Positions 1 through 6,497 of a stretch of DNA of 6,652 bases are shown here, piece after piece. A model generated the notes under the pieces. That model was not told where the DNA came from. It did no database searches and saw only the letters and a list, made by a program, of their open reading frames with translations. Source of the stretch: DTQF01 sp038874185. GTDB lineage: Archaea > Micrarchaeota > Micrarchaeia > CABMEP01. Every line of letters begins with the position of its first letter. Position 1 is the first letter of the stretch. The position numbers and the translations under genes are program-made. The stretch spans positions 1 to 6,652 of the forward strand of contig JAVZCX010000037.1 of the NCBI GenBank assembly GCA_038874185.1, given 5' to 3'.

Positions 1-2
1 TG

Positions 3-458
3 AAAGATAAAGAAAACAGATCTAAAAGCCAGGCGATTACAAACCAGATAGCAATAAAAGATATAGAAAAGAAAATCAGGAATTTCAATAAAGAGATAAA
101 GGTTTTGTCAAAATCAAAAGAATTGAGGCACCTAAATCTAATGAAAAAAAGAGTACTTCGACAGATAAAGAAGTGCATAGATCCAGAGTTAGGAAGCAAT
201 ATAATGGATCTTGGTTTCATTTATGGTTTAGAATTGACAAAAATGGATAATAAATATAAAGTAAAAATAATCATGACCCTTACCTCTCCATTCTGCCCTT
301 TATCTAATTATCTTGCATCAGATGTTAAGGAAAAAGTAATGAAGCTTAAAGATGTTTCAGATGTAGAAGTGGAAATAGTATTCAATCCACAATGGAACCC
401 GTCAATGCTTTCAGCAGAATTACAGAGAAAAATGTTTAGCCAGTTCATTAATCAATAA
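3..458 (+). CDS. MIP18/SufT-like (DUF59) iron-sulfur cluster assembly factor, 5' end uncertain or beyond window
   Basis: Likely role, from family knowledge: MIP18/SufT-type proteins act in the cytosol in iron-sulfur cluster assembly or delivery. Seen: the domain spans about 141-458 and carries the hallmark DPELG...DLGFIY segment (about 186-225), then TLTSPFCP with the conserved cysteine (TGC, about 294-296), then NPQWNPSM with the family tryptophan near the C-terminus. The stop is TAA at 456-458. Start choice is open: ATG at 141 gives a 105-residue protein of normal family length, TTG at 105 gives 117, but the frame has no stop back to position 3. The upstream stretch is Lys/Glu/Ile-rich and looks helical, so the gene may start left of the window and carry an N-terminal extension. 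It converges with the archease gene across 49 bp. No other Fe-S assembly gene is visible. Family is quite certain; client and exact start are not. Confidence 0.82.
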   Translation, partial: KDKENRSKSQAITNQIAIKDIEKKIRNFNKEIKVLSKSKELRHLNLMKKRVLRQIKKCIDPELGSNIMDLGFIYGLELTKMDNKYKVKIIMTLTSPFCPLSNYLASDVKEKVMKLKDVSDVEVEIVFNPQWNPSMLSAELQRKMFSQFINQ

Positions 459-470
459 CTCGTTATGTTT

Positions 471-500
471 TCATAAGTCAACATAAGTCAAAATAAGTCA
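471..500. repeat. Three tandem 10-bp repeats (nnATAAGTCA) between convergent genes
   Basis: Three consecutive 10-mers at 471-480, 481-490 and 491-500 share the last eight bases ATAAGTCA and differ only in the first two (tc, ac, aa). The array fills most of the 49-bp space between the DUF59 gene and the archease gene. Read on the minus strand it gives TTTTGACTTA twice and then TGTTGACTTA, so T-tracts recur once per helical turn just after the archease stop. It may end transcription of the rtcB-archease operon or bind a protein; both are inference. Confidence 0.85.
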
Positions 501-507
501 AAAGTTG
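471..507 (-). terminator. Possible T-tract terminator of the rtcB-archease operon
   Basis: Directly downstream of the archease stop codon the minus strand reads TTTTGACTTATTTTGACTTA and continues with a third, slightly altered unit. Archaeal transcription often ends at T-rich tracts without a hairpin, and two T4 runs 10 nt apart fit that. No hairpin was seen. The assignment rests only on position and base composition. Confidence 0.35.
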
Positions 508-951
508 CTATACATCGATTATAACTTGACACTTCCACATTTCTTTTCCGTTTATTTTTATTTTCTCTACTTTAAAATGATGCATAGTAACTGCCTTTGC
601 ATCTATAACTATATCGTGTTTTTTCGGATCTATTTTATCTCCATATGCATTTGCATGAAGCATATATCCTTCATCATCTCTATGGATTTTAATATCAAAT
701 TTACTGAAAAACATCTGTTCTGCATCCTTTAGAAAAACTAGTTCATCTAGAAAAGAGAATAGGAGTCTCTCTTCATTTATCTCTTTCTTAGAAATTTCAT
801 ATTTTGTTTTAGGTTCTATTTTATTCGGGTCTCTCACCATTACACCAAGTAAGGCAATTCCAGCATATGAGAACATTTCTTCCAATGATTCTCCTGTTGC
901 CTCAAATGCAACATCTGCAGATGTTAATTCAGGAAGATATTTGTAAGCCAT
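508..951 (-). CDS. Archease, RtcB ligase activator protein
   Basis: Known role: archease is a small cytosolic cofactor that stimulates RtcB guanylylation and lets the ligase turn over repeatedly in tRNA splicing and RNA repair. Seen: 147 residues, about the usual family length. The N-terminal SADVAFEATG segment (residues 11-20, Asp13) is followed by SLEEMFSYAGIAL. LLFSFLDELVFLKD lies at about 63-76, AYGDKID at 102-108, KAVTMHHFKVE at 119-129, and the protein ends VIIDV with Asp146. Asp13 and Asp146 match the family's paired metal-binding acids. The usual His-Thr-Ala-Asp motif reads Thr-Ser-Ala-Asp, so the His is absent. The ATG at 951 is preceded by AGGGA, a weak ribosome-binding site. The gene starts 20 nt after the rtcB stop on the same strand, so co-transcription is likely and strongly supports the name. 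Confidence 0.93.
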   Translation of the reverse strand: MAYKYLPELTSADVAFEATGESLEEMFSYAGIALLGVMVRDPNKIEPKTKYEISKKEINEERLLFSFLDELVFLKDAEQMFFSKFDIKIHRDDEGYMLHANAYGDKIDPKKHDIVIDAKAVTMHHFKVEKIKINGKEMWKCQVIIDV

Positions 952-971
952 GTTTTCCCTTAAATTATCTA

Positions 972-3929
972 TTAACCTTTGATGTTTGCAATAGGTATGA
1001 ACCTTACAACTCTTTTTGATATTCCTGCCTTTTCACAGGTTTCTGTAACATCATCTATCGATTTATATGCAGCACCAGCTTCCTCAGCCAATCCTGAAAG
1101 GCTATCTGTTCTTACAATAATACCTCTTTTTTCCATATCTTTCTGCAATTGATCTCCTCTGAACTGATGCTTTGCCTGTGCCCTTGACATGGTTCTTCCG
1201 CTTCCATGCGCAGTGCTACCAAATGTATTTTCTTCTGCATATTTTGTGCCCAATAGCAAGTAGCTTCCAGTTTCCATTGATCCTCCGAGAATAACCGGCT
1301 GTCCAAGCTTGCTATACTCTGAAGGAATTTCTTTATTTTCATGTCCAAATGCACGCGTGGCACCCTTTCTGTGCACTATTACTTCTTTCCAGTTTCCATC
1401 TATAAGATACTTCTCCAGCTTTGCTGTGTTATGTGTGACGTCATAAATTTGATGCATTCCTAGTTTTTCAGGATCTGATTTAAAGACATCGCTAAATACT
1501 TCTCTTATTCTATGAAGTATGACTTGACGGTTTGCAAATGCCATGTTCATTGCTCCTTTCATTGCTGAGAAATAAGTCTGACCTTCTGGCGAGTTAAAAG
1601 GCGCACAAGCAAGCTCCTTGTCCAGGATTTTTATCTTATATTTTGATTCCATTACATTAAGAAATGTATTAAGAGAATCGGTTGCAACCTGGTGTCCAAA
1701 TCCTCTGCTTCCACAATGGAACATTACAACAATCTGACCAGGGAATAGGCCGAGCTTCTTTGCAGCCTCTTTGTCAAAAATGTTTTCCTCCTTTACAACT
1801 TGAATTTCTAGGTAATGATTTCCTGAACCTAATGTTCCTATTTGATCATATCCCCTTGTGATTGCTCTTTGGCTTATCTTTGACGCATCCGCCCCTTCCA
1901 TGCATCCCTCTTCTTCTGTTCTCTTAAGATCTTCATCCCACCCGTATCCTTTTTTAACAGCCCATTTTGATCCCTCTTCAATTACCTTCTTGAATTCGTC
2001 CTTGCTTATTTTTACAAATCCAGTTGCGCCTACACCTGAGGGAACTCTCTTGAATAATTGATCTATCAATTCACGAATCTTTGGCTTTACATCATTTATG
2101 GTCAAATCAGTTCTTACAAGACGCATTCCGCAGTTTGACACCACAAAGCAATTTGCTATGAAATTATGTGCCCTATGGTTGATAGTAAAGTCATATACCC
2201 AGCCTTTGTAGTCTGTTTTTTCCTTTTGAACTACTTCTGTCCATATTGCTCCACTTCTACCGAGTCCTTCGGTTGCTTTCTTGCAAAAATCTTCAAAACT
2301 ATCGAATTCGAACGATATTCTTGGCTTTGTTTTTCTCTTTTCGTAAATTGATCTTATTAAAAATCGTGAATTAACATATTCTGATTCAAGCTCTTTAATT
2401 ATTTCAGATCTCGAATAGCCAGATTGCCTCATTGTTTCAGCTAAACTGATTGCATTTATTCTCTTATTTATTATGTTTTCTTTCAGCCTAAGATATACAA
2501 TTGCAGCGTTTGCCTTTGAAGTTTTTTCATTGTTATATTCAAATCCAATTTTTTTGTACAATCTAATCAAATTTTCCGAGTCATTATACACATGCAAGCG
2601 TATTCGGAATGTTTTGCTGAATTTCCCATCATATTCATAAACTGGTTCACTTACAACGCTTTTTATGTCAAATTCAGCAAGTATTCTTTGTATTTCAGAA
2701 AGAAAATCTACTCCAGATTTAATACATTCTGCTGATTTGTTTATCGATACAGATGGCATGTAAAAATTGAATTCATGGTTAGTAAGTACCTTTGGAGTGC
2801 TCATTTCAGCTCCAAAGAATGCGGCAAGGAACAATCGTTTTTGCCACTTTGGAGATTTCGTGATCCATGTAGGCAATTTAAATGCCTGATATGCCTTATT
2901 GCCTACAGGTGCACCAAGCATGGCTAACAATGCAGCAAAAGCGCGCGAAGAAACACGCAAAGAATGCTCCAGAAATTCAAATCTGACCTCACCATATTTT
3001 GTAGAAATTTTATGTTTTCTTTTTCTTGAATATATTTTGCTCGAGAATCCAAGGCGCTGAATTTCNNNNNNNNNNNNNNNNNNNNNNNNNNNNNNNNNNN
3101 NNNNNNNNNNNNNNNNNNNNNNNNNNNNNNNNNNNNNNNNNNNNNNNNNNNNNNNNNNNNNNNNNNNNNNNNNNNNNNNNNNNNNNNNNNNNNNNNNNNN
3201 NNNNNNNNNNNNNNNNNNNNNNNNNNNNNNNNNNNNNNNNNNNNNNNNNNNNNNNNNNNNNNNNNNNNNNNNNNNNNNNNNNNNNNNNNNNNNNNNNNNN
3301 NNNNNNNNNNNNNNNNNNNNNNNNNNNNNNNNNNNNNNNNNNNNNNNNNNNNNNNNNNNNNNNNNNNNNNNNNNNNNNNNNNNNNNNNNNNNNNNNNNNN
3401 NNNNNNNNNNNNNNNNNNNNNNNNNNNNNNNNNNNNNNNNNNNNNNNNNNNNNNNNNNNNNNNNNNNNNNNNNNNNNNNNNNNNNNNNNNNNNNNNNNNN
3501 NNNNNNNNNNNNNNNNNNNNNNNNNNNNNNNNNNNNNNNNNNNNNNNNNNNNNNNNNNNNNNNNNNNNNNNNNNNNNNNNNNNNNNNNNNNNNNNNNNNN
3601 NNNNNNNNNNNNNNNNNNNNNNNNNNNNNNNNNNNNNNNNNNNNNNNNNNNNNNNNNNNNNNNNNNNNNNNNNNNNNNNNNNNNNNNNNNNNNNNNNNNA
3701 TTGGAAAGCCATATCCAGAATGGCCATCAGGCATGACATAAGAGTATCTTTGAATTCCTGGCAGAGTAGCAACATTTGAGGCCTGGTCAAATACTGCAAG
3801 ATCCATTGTGTCAAGCAGTTTTTTGCTTGCATACACTCTTACAGGTACTCGCATTCCTTGCTTGAAAGACGGAGAAATCTCCCATAGATAATCGTTTATC
3901 TTTATGAATTCAGGTTTTTTCTGCACCAC
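972..3929 (-). CDS. rtcB: RNA-splicing ligase RtcB precursor, interrupted by an intein and an assembly gap
   Basis: Known role: GTP- and Mn-dependent ligase joining RNA 2',3'-cyclic phosphate or 3'-phosphate ends to 5'-OH ends, including tRNA exon halves. Seen: N-extein residues 1-76 hold MRVPVRVYA and MPDGHSGYGFP; C-extein residues 600-985 hold the rest. Conserved residues, with Pyrococcus horikoshii RtcB numbers recalled: Cys600 (98), Asn704-His705 (202-203), His738 (234), His833 (329), Ser884 (380), guanylylated His908 in HGSGR (404), Tyr955 (451), Lys984 (480). All expected ligands outside the gap are present. The spliced protein should be about 486 residues if about 24 are hidden, near the Pyrococcus 481. 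Start: tandem GTG codons at 3929 and 3926, with GGTGA at 3934-3938; stop TAA at 972-974. Frame continuity across the N run depends on the stated gap length. Archease follows 20 nt downstream. Confidence 0.96.
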   Translation of the reverse strand: MVQKKPEFIKINDYLWEISPSFKQGMRVPVRVYASKKLLDTMDLAVFDQASNVATLPGIQRYSYVMPDGHSGYGFPXXXXXXXXXXXXXXXXXXXXXXXXXXXXXXXXXXXXXXXXXXXXXXXXXXXXXXXXXXXXXXXXXXXXXXXXXXXXXXXXXXXXXXXXXXXXXXXXXXXXXXXXXXXXXXXXXXXXXXXXXXXXXXXXXXXXXXXXXXXXXXXXXXXXXXXXXXXXXXXXXXXXXXXXXXXXXXXXXXXXXXXXXXXXXXXXXXXXXXXXXXXXXXXXXXXXEIQRLGFSSKIYSRKRKHKISTKYGEVRFEFLEHSLRVSSRAFAALLAMLGAPVGNKAYQAFKLPTWITKSPKWQKRLFLAAFFGAEMSTPKVLTNHEFNFYMPSVSINKSAECIKSGVDFLSEIQRILAEFDIKSVVSEPVYEYDGKFSKTFRIRLHVYNDSENLIRLYKKIGFEYNNEKTSKANAAIVYLRLKENIINKRINAISLAETMRQSGYSRSEIIKELESEYVNSRFLIRSIYEKRKTKPRISFEFDSFEDFCKKATEGLGRSGAIWTEVVQKEKTDYKGWVYDFTINHRAHNFIANCFVVSNCGMRLVRTDLTINDVKPKIRELIDQLFKRVPSGVGATGFVKISKDEFKKVIEEGSKWAVKKGYGWDEDLKRTEEEGCMEGADASKISQRAITRGYDQIGTLGSGNHYLEIQVVKEENIFDKEAAKKLGLFPGQIVVMFHCGSRGFGHQVATDSLNTFLNVMESKYKIKILDKELACAPFNSPEGQTYFSAMKGAMNMAFANRQVILHRIREVFSDVFKSDPEKLGMHQIYDVTHNTAKLEKYLIDGNWKEVIVHRKGATRAFGHENKEIPSEYSKLGQPVILGGSMETGSYLLLGTKYAEENTFGSTAHGSGRTMSRAQAKHQFRGDQLQKDMEKRGIIVRTDSLSGLAEEAGAAYKSIDDVTETCEKAGISKRVVRFIPIANIKG
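2133..3065 (-). mobile_element. RtcB intein, C-terminal part with LAGLIDADG endonuclease (N-terminal part in the gap)
   Basis: A self-splicing protein insert, precursor residues 289-599 visible. Endonuclease block D is KLPTWI (351-356); block E, a LAGLIDADG motif, is LFLAAFFGAE (366-375) with Glu375 in the catalytic acid position. A block H-like region (SVSINKSAE...FLSEIQRILAEFDIKS) lies at about 393-424. Splicing block F is VYDFTINHRAHNFIAN (578-593), and block G is CFVVSN ending at Asn599, followed by extein Cys600. The first LAGLIDADG motif and the intein N-terminal residue must lie in the N run. If the gap length is right, the intein is about 499 residues, beginning near 3629. Penultimate residue Ser598 replaces the usual His. 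The insertion site, right before the metal-ligand cysteine, is the one I recall for Pyrococcus RtcB inteins. Endonuclease activity and splicing are inferred. Confidence 0.93.
3066..3699. other. Assembly gap of 634 N
   Basis: Unsequenced run. By comparison with intact RtcB it should hold about 24 extein codons (the GGV... to ...DxN stretch before the active-site Cys) and about 188 codons of the N-terminal intein, including its first splicing residue and the first LAGLIDADG motif. The two flanks are in the same reading frame at this stated length, which agrees with a good estimate but happens by chance one time in three. Confidence 1.
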
Positions 3930-3933
3930 ACCT

Positions 3934-3938
3934 TCACC
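3934..3938 (-). promoter_or_regulatory. GGTGA ribosome-binding site of rtcB
   Basis: On the minus strand GGTGA precedes the tandem GTG start codons, with 4 nt to the first (3929) and 7 nt to the second (3926). GGTGA matches the archaeal anti-Shine-Dalgarno sequence. Spacing slightly favours the second GTG, a difference of one residue. Confidence 0.7.
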
Positions 3939-3977
3939 CCATAGATAATTAGAAAATGCTCTTTCAGTGAAATATTT

Positions 3978-3987
3978 TTTTATATTT
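3978..3987 (-). promoter_or_regulatory. TATA-like box of the rtcB-archease operon
   Basis: The minus strand reads AAATATAAAA here. Its centre lies about 54 nt before the rtcB start, so transcription starting about 26 nt downstream would leave a leader of roughly 27 nt containing the GGTGA site. The element is in the divergent region shared with the antiporter gene. AT-richness makes chance matches easy. Confidence 0.5.
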
Positions 3988-3997
3988 ATTGTCTTTG

Positions 3998-4009
3998 TTA
4001 TATTATTAG
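3998..4009 (+). promoter_or_regulatory. Possible TATA-like box of the antiporter-MFS pair
   Basis: GTTATATTATTA lies with its centre about 45 nt before the antiporter ATG at 4048, predicting a short leader of about 18 nt. There is no Shine-Dalgarno match before that ATG, which fits a short-leader or leaderless transcript. A second candidate, the AT tract at 3979-3988, cannot be excluded. Confidence 0.35.
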
Positions 4010-4015
4010 GGTATT

Positions 4016-4034
4016 ATCTTTATTAATCTTTATT
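4016..4034. repeat. Direct repeat ATCTTTATT x2, 10-bp spacing, upstream of the antiporter gene
   Basis: ATCTTTATT occurs at 4016-4024 and again at 4026-4034, one helical turn apart, between the proposed TATA box and the start codon. That position fits an operator overlapping the transcription start. In such AT-rich DNA it could also be chance. Confidence 0.4.
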
Positions 4035-4047
4035 CACAATTATCATC

Positions 4048-5001
4048 ATGGCCTTTGAAATACTTTTACAATTATTCTTTCTTATAGTTGCATTAATCGC
4101 ATTAGCATTCTCCTCTAAAATAGCATTAGAGAGTGCAGAGAAGCTTGCTTCATATTTTGGATTGAGTCAACTTGCTATCGGCTTTATCTTAATCTCTGTC
4201 CTTACAAGCCTTCCTGAATTCTCAATTGCAATTTTATCATCTTCATCACACAACAATAATCTTTCTCTTGGAGATTTGCTGGGATCTAATGTTACAAATA
4301 TTGCATTAATATTTGGATTGTTTCTATTTCTTTCAATGAAACCTATAAGGCCTAATAAAAAGAGAACGAATGAAATCCTGCTTTATATCTTTATTTCATT
4401 AATACCTGTTGTTCTATTTATAGATGGGTCTCTTTCATTTACTGACGGTCTGATACTGTTGGTGCTTTATCTATTTTTCATCAAAAACATATTAGATTCA
4501 AGAGAAAAAACATTCACACTAAATAATCTGGATAAGAAGGGTGCAGCAAGAGAATTCTTAGTATTGCTTGCAGCAATATTTATTGTAATAATCAGTGCAG
4601 AATTCGTAATTAAAATAGCTGTAGCATTAGCAGAAATGTTGAATCTGTTCCAATCATTTATTGGAGCTACATTAATTGCATTCAACACTTCGTTACCTGA
4701 ACTTGCCCTTACTCTTGTTGCAATTAGAAAAAGAGTCTCGGACATTGCTATAGGTAATTTGATAGGAAGCAACGTTATTAATATCACTCTTCTTTTAGGT
4801 TTGAATGTTTTGATAAACCCATTTTTACCTAATATAGAAGTTGCTAGCGCAATCTTTGCTTTCATCTTTATAACTTCAGGATATCTCGTTTACAAGCTTC
4901 TTTTGTACAATTCATTGGAGAAGAAAGATGGTATTGTTTTACTTGCCGCTTATGTTTTATATATAATCGTTCTCTCATCAGTTCAAATAGCCCTCCATTA
5001 G
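4048..5001 (+). CDS. Sodium/calcium exchanger-family (CaCA) cation antiporter
   Basis: Integral membrane antiporter; the family exchanges Ca2+ for Na+ or H+. Seen: 317 residues, close to archaeal NCX_Mj length, almost wholly hydrophobic with about ten helices in two inverted halves joined by a charged loop (about 150-168). Each half has the alpha-repeat signature. Repeat 1 has T53-S54-L55-P56-E57 and G79-S80-N81...N84. Repeat 2 has T214-S215-L216-P217-E218 and G240-S241-N242...N245. The two glutamates, Glu57 and Glu218, match the central ion-binding acids (recalled as Glu54 and Glu213 in NCX_Mj). Asn245 sits where I recall Asp240 in NCX_Mj, so ion stoichiometry or preference may differ. Repeat 1 has GDLLGSN where GNxxGSN is usual. 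The gene is divergent from rtcB and ends 13 nt before the MFS gene. Family is clear; the transported ion is not. Confidence 0.92.
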   Translation: MAFEILLQLFFLIVALIALAFSSKIALESAEKLASYFGLSQLAIGFILISVLTSLPEFSIAILSSSSHNNNLSLGDLLGSNVTNIALIFGLFLFLSMKPIRPNKKRTNEILLYIFISLIPVVLFIDGSLSFTDGLILLVLYLFFIKNILDSREKTFTLNNLDKKGAAREFLVLLAAIFIVIISAEFVIKIAVALAEMLNLFQSFIGATLIAFNTSLPELALTLVAIRKRVSDIAIGNLIGSNVINITLLLGLNVLINPFLPNIEVASAIFAFIFITSGYLVYKLLLYNSLEKKDGIVLLAAYVLYIIVLSSVQIALH

Positions 5002-5014
5002 TGCAAGTGAGTAT

Positions 5015-6454
5015 ATGAAAAATCATATCAGGCAGAGAAGACATACAATGAACCTTTCAGTAATAGAAGGGAGCTTATATTCATGCATGGTTGGATTCGC
5101 ACAGTATTTTATAACACCATACGCAGTATTCTTAGGAATGTCTAATTTTATGATAGGTTTACTGCGTTCAATTTCGTCTCTTGTTTCTGCATTAGGCTTT
5201 TATTTAAGCCCCTTGCTCATGCAGTTTGAAGAAAAACGAAAAGAAACAATATCTAAGTTCGTTTCTTATCAAGCTTATACAATCATATTATTTCTTTTAA
5301 TTCCATTATTTCCATTTGATAAATCAATTTTATTCATCATTTTTTATTCACTGTTTCTTTTCTTCGGTTCACTAATATCCCCAATTTGGACTTCTCTAAT
5401 GAAAGATGTTGTACTTAAGAAAGAGAGAGGTTCATATTTTGGAATGAGAAACAAACTTGCAGGGCTTTTTGAAGTTGGTTCTTCTTTAGTTGCAGGTGCG
5501 ATACTTAGCTATTTTACAAACAATGTTTATTTGGGATTTATAACAATCTTTATTTTCGCCTTTATATTTAGAATTTTTTCATCAAATTTAATACTTAAAC
5601 ATTGGGACCCAGTAGCAAGATCAAAAAGACCAATGCATAAGTCTCAAGGATTTGATTTAAAATTACTTATCCTAAATGATGCATATCTAAATAATCTGAT
5701 TCTTCTTGGAGGGGGAATGCTTTTTGCTACAAATGTTGCAGGTCCTTTCTTCGCAGTTTTCATGCTTAAAAATTTGAATTTTAGTTATCTTGATTTTACG
5801 ATTGCAACAATTGCATCAACCTTAGCAACACTTATATCTCAGCCATATTGGGGTAAATTAATAGATAAATATGGAACGCGTCCAGTTATATTCTCCACTT
5901 CAATCTTAATTCCACTCATTCCATTATTGTGGGTTCCAGCTACTGACCTTTCTTATGTAATTATTATCCAGCTTTATTCCGGTCTTGTTTGGGCAGGTTT
6001 TGATTTAGCTGTGTTTAACATGTTATTGAAGATATCACCGAAGAATAAAACTCAATTGTATTCTGCATCATACAATGGTGCAATATCGATATTAACATTT
6101 CTAGGCATGTTAATAGGTAGTTTTATCATATTGGCTTTGGATTATGTTGATATAAAGATGCTCAACAGTATTCAGATAATCTTTATCATTTCTGGTTTAT
6201 TGAGATTTATTGTTGCTGGGATAGCGCTTCCAAGAATAACAAAGCATATGCAGGTTAATTCTTTAGAATTTTTTATGAAAACAATAACAGTGTATCCAAT
6301 TAAAGGTGTACTTTCAGAAGTTGAACAGGGAACAATATTCGCTGAACAAATAGTGGTTTCAACTTCAAGATTAATATTTGATCCAATCGCTTCCTTCAAA
6401 AGAATTTCGAAAGGTTTCAAAGCAAGCGTAAGCTTAATAAGTCCAAAGAGATAA
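5015..6454 (+). CDS. Major facilitator superfamily (MFS) transporter
   Basis: Cytoplasmic-membrane secondary transporter; substrate unknown. Seen: 479 residues with about twelve hydrophobic helices, 1-6 at about 17-193 and 7-12 at about 226-404, split by a basic central loop (194-220). PIWTSLMKDVVLKKERGSYF (123-142) fits the loop between helices 4 and 5. An MFS motif A-like loop, WGKLIDKYGTRPV (279-291), lies between helices 8 and 9; the matching loop between helices 2 and 3 is degenerate (FEEKRKET). About 75 residues follow the last helix, longer than typical, and the end is basic. The start ATG at 5015 has GTGAG 3 nt upstream; the ATG at 5048 is an alternative that would remove the very basic first 11 residues. 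It lies 13 nt after the antiporter stop, so they are probably co-transcribed. Drug, sugar or metabolite export are all possible. Confidence 0.87.
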   Translation: MKNHIRQRRHTMNLSVIEGSLYSCMVGFAQYFITPYAVFLGMSNFMIGLLRSISSLVSALGFYLSPLLMQFEEKRKETISKFVSYQAYTIILFLLIPLFPFDKSILFIIFYSLFLFFGSLISPIWTSLMKDVVLKKERGSYFGMRNKLAGLFEVGSSLVAGAILSYFTNNVYLGFITIFIFAFIFRIFSSNLILKHWDPVARSKRPMHKSQGFDLKLLILNDAYLNNLILLGGGMLFATNVAGPFFAVFMLKNLNFSYLDFTIATIASTLATLISQPYWGKLIDKYGTRPVIFSTSILIPLIPLLWVPATDLSYVIIIQLYSGLVWAGFDLAVFNMLLKISPKNKTQLYSASYNGAISILTFLGMLIGSFIILALDYVDIKMLNSIQIIFIISGLLRFIVAGIALPRITKHMQVNSLEFFMKTITVYPIKGVLSEVEQGTIFAEQIVVSTSRLIFDPIASFKRISKGFKASVSLISPKR

Positions 6455-6497
6455 TATTATCAAATTTAATAGAAAATTTACGAGATGTAGTGGTAGG

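Noticed and set aside
505..732. Plus-strand open frame opposite archease
   Set aside because: Composition is Ile/Phe/Tyr/Cys-rich as expected of an antisense shadow of an AT-rich gene, and archease is well supported on the other strand.
1112..1363. Minus-strand open frame overlapping the RtcB C-terminus
   Set aside because: It overlaps the HGSGR active-site region in another frame and shows no domain.
2133..3065. Reading the insert as a separate endonuclease gene or a fusion domain of RtcB
   Set aside because: Blocks F and G followed by Cys and the continuing RtcB sequence show an in-frame intein, not a fusion or separate gene.
3066..3699. Treating the unbroken frame across the gap as proof of an intact gene
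   Set aside because: Unknown bases cannot show a stop, and the gap length may be only an estimate.
3026..3736. Plus-strand open frame crossing the N run
   Set aside because: It is almost all unknown bases, opposite a well-supported RtcB and intein frame. Its known ends match no family.
2924..3832. Second minus-strand open frame crossing the N run
   Set aside because: Out-of-frame shadow of rtcB. The correct frame carries all RtcB and intein motifs on both sides of the gap.
4467..4865. Minus-strand open frame within the antiporter gene
   Set aside because: Antisense of a strongly supported membrane protein; hydrophobicity simply mirrors the coding strand.
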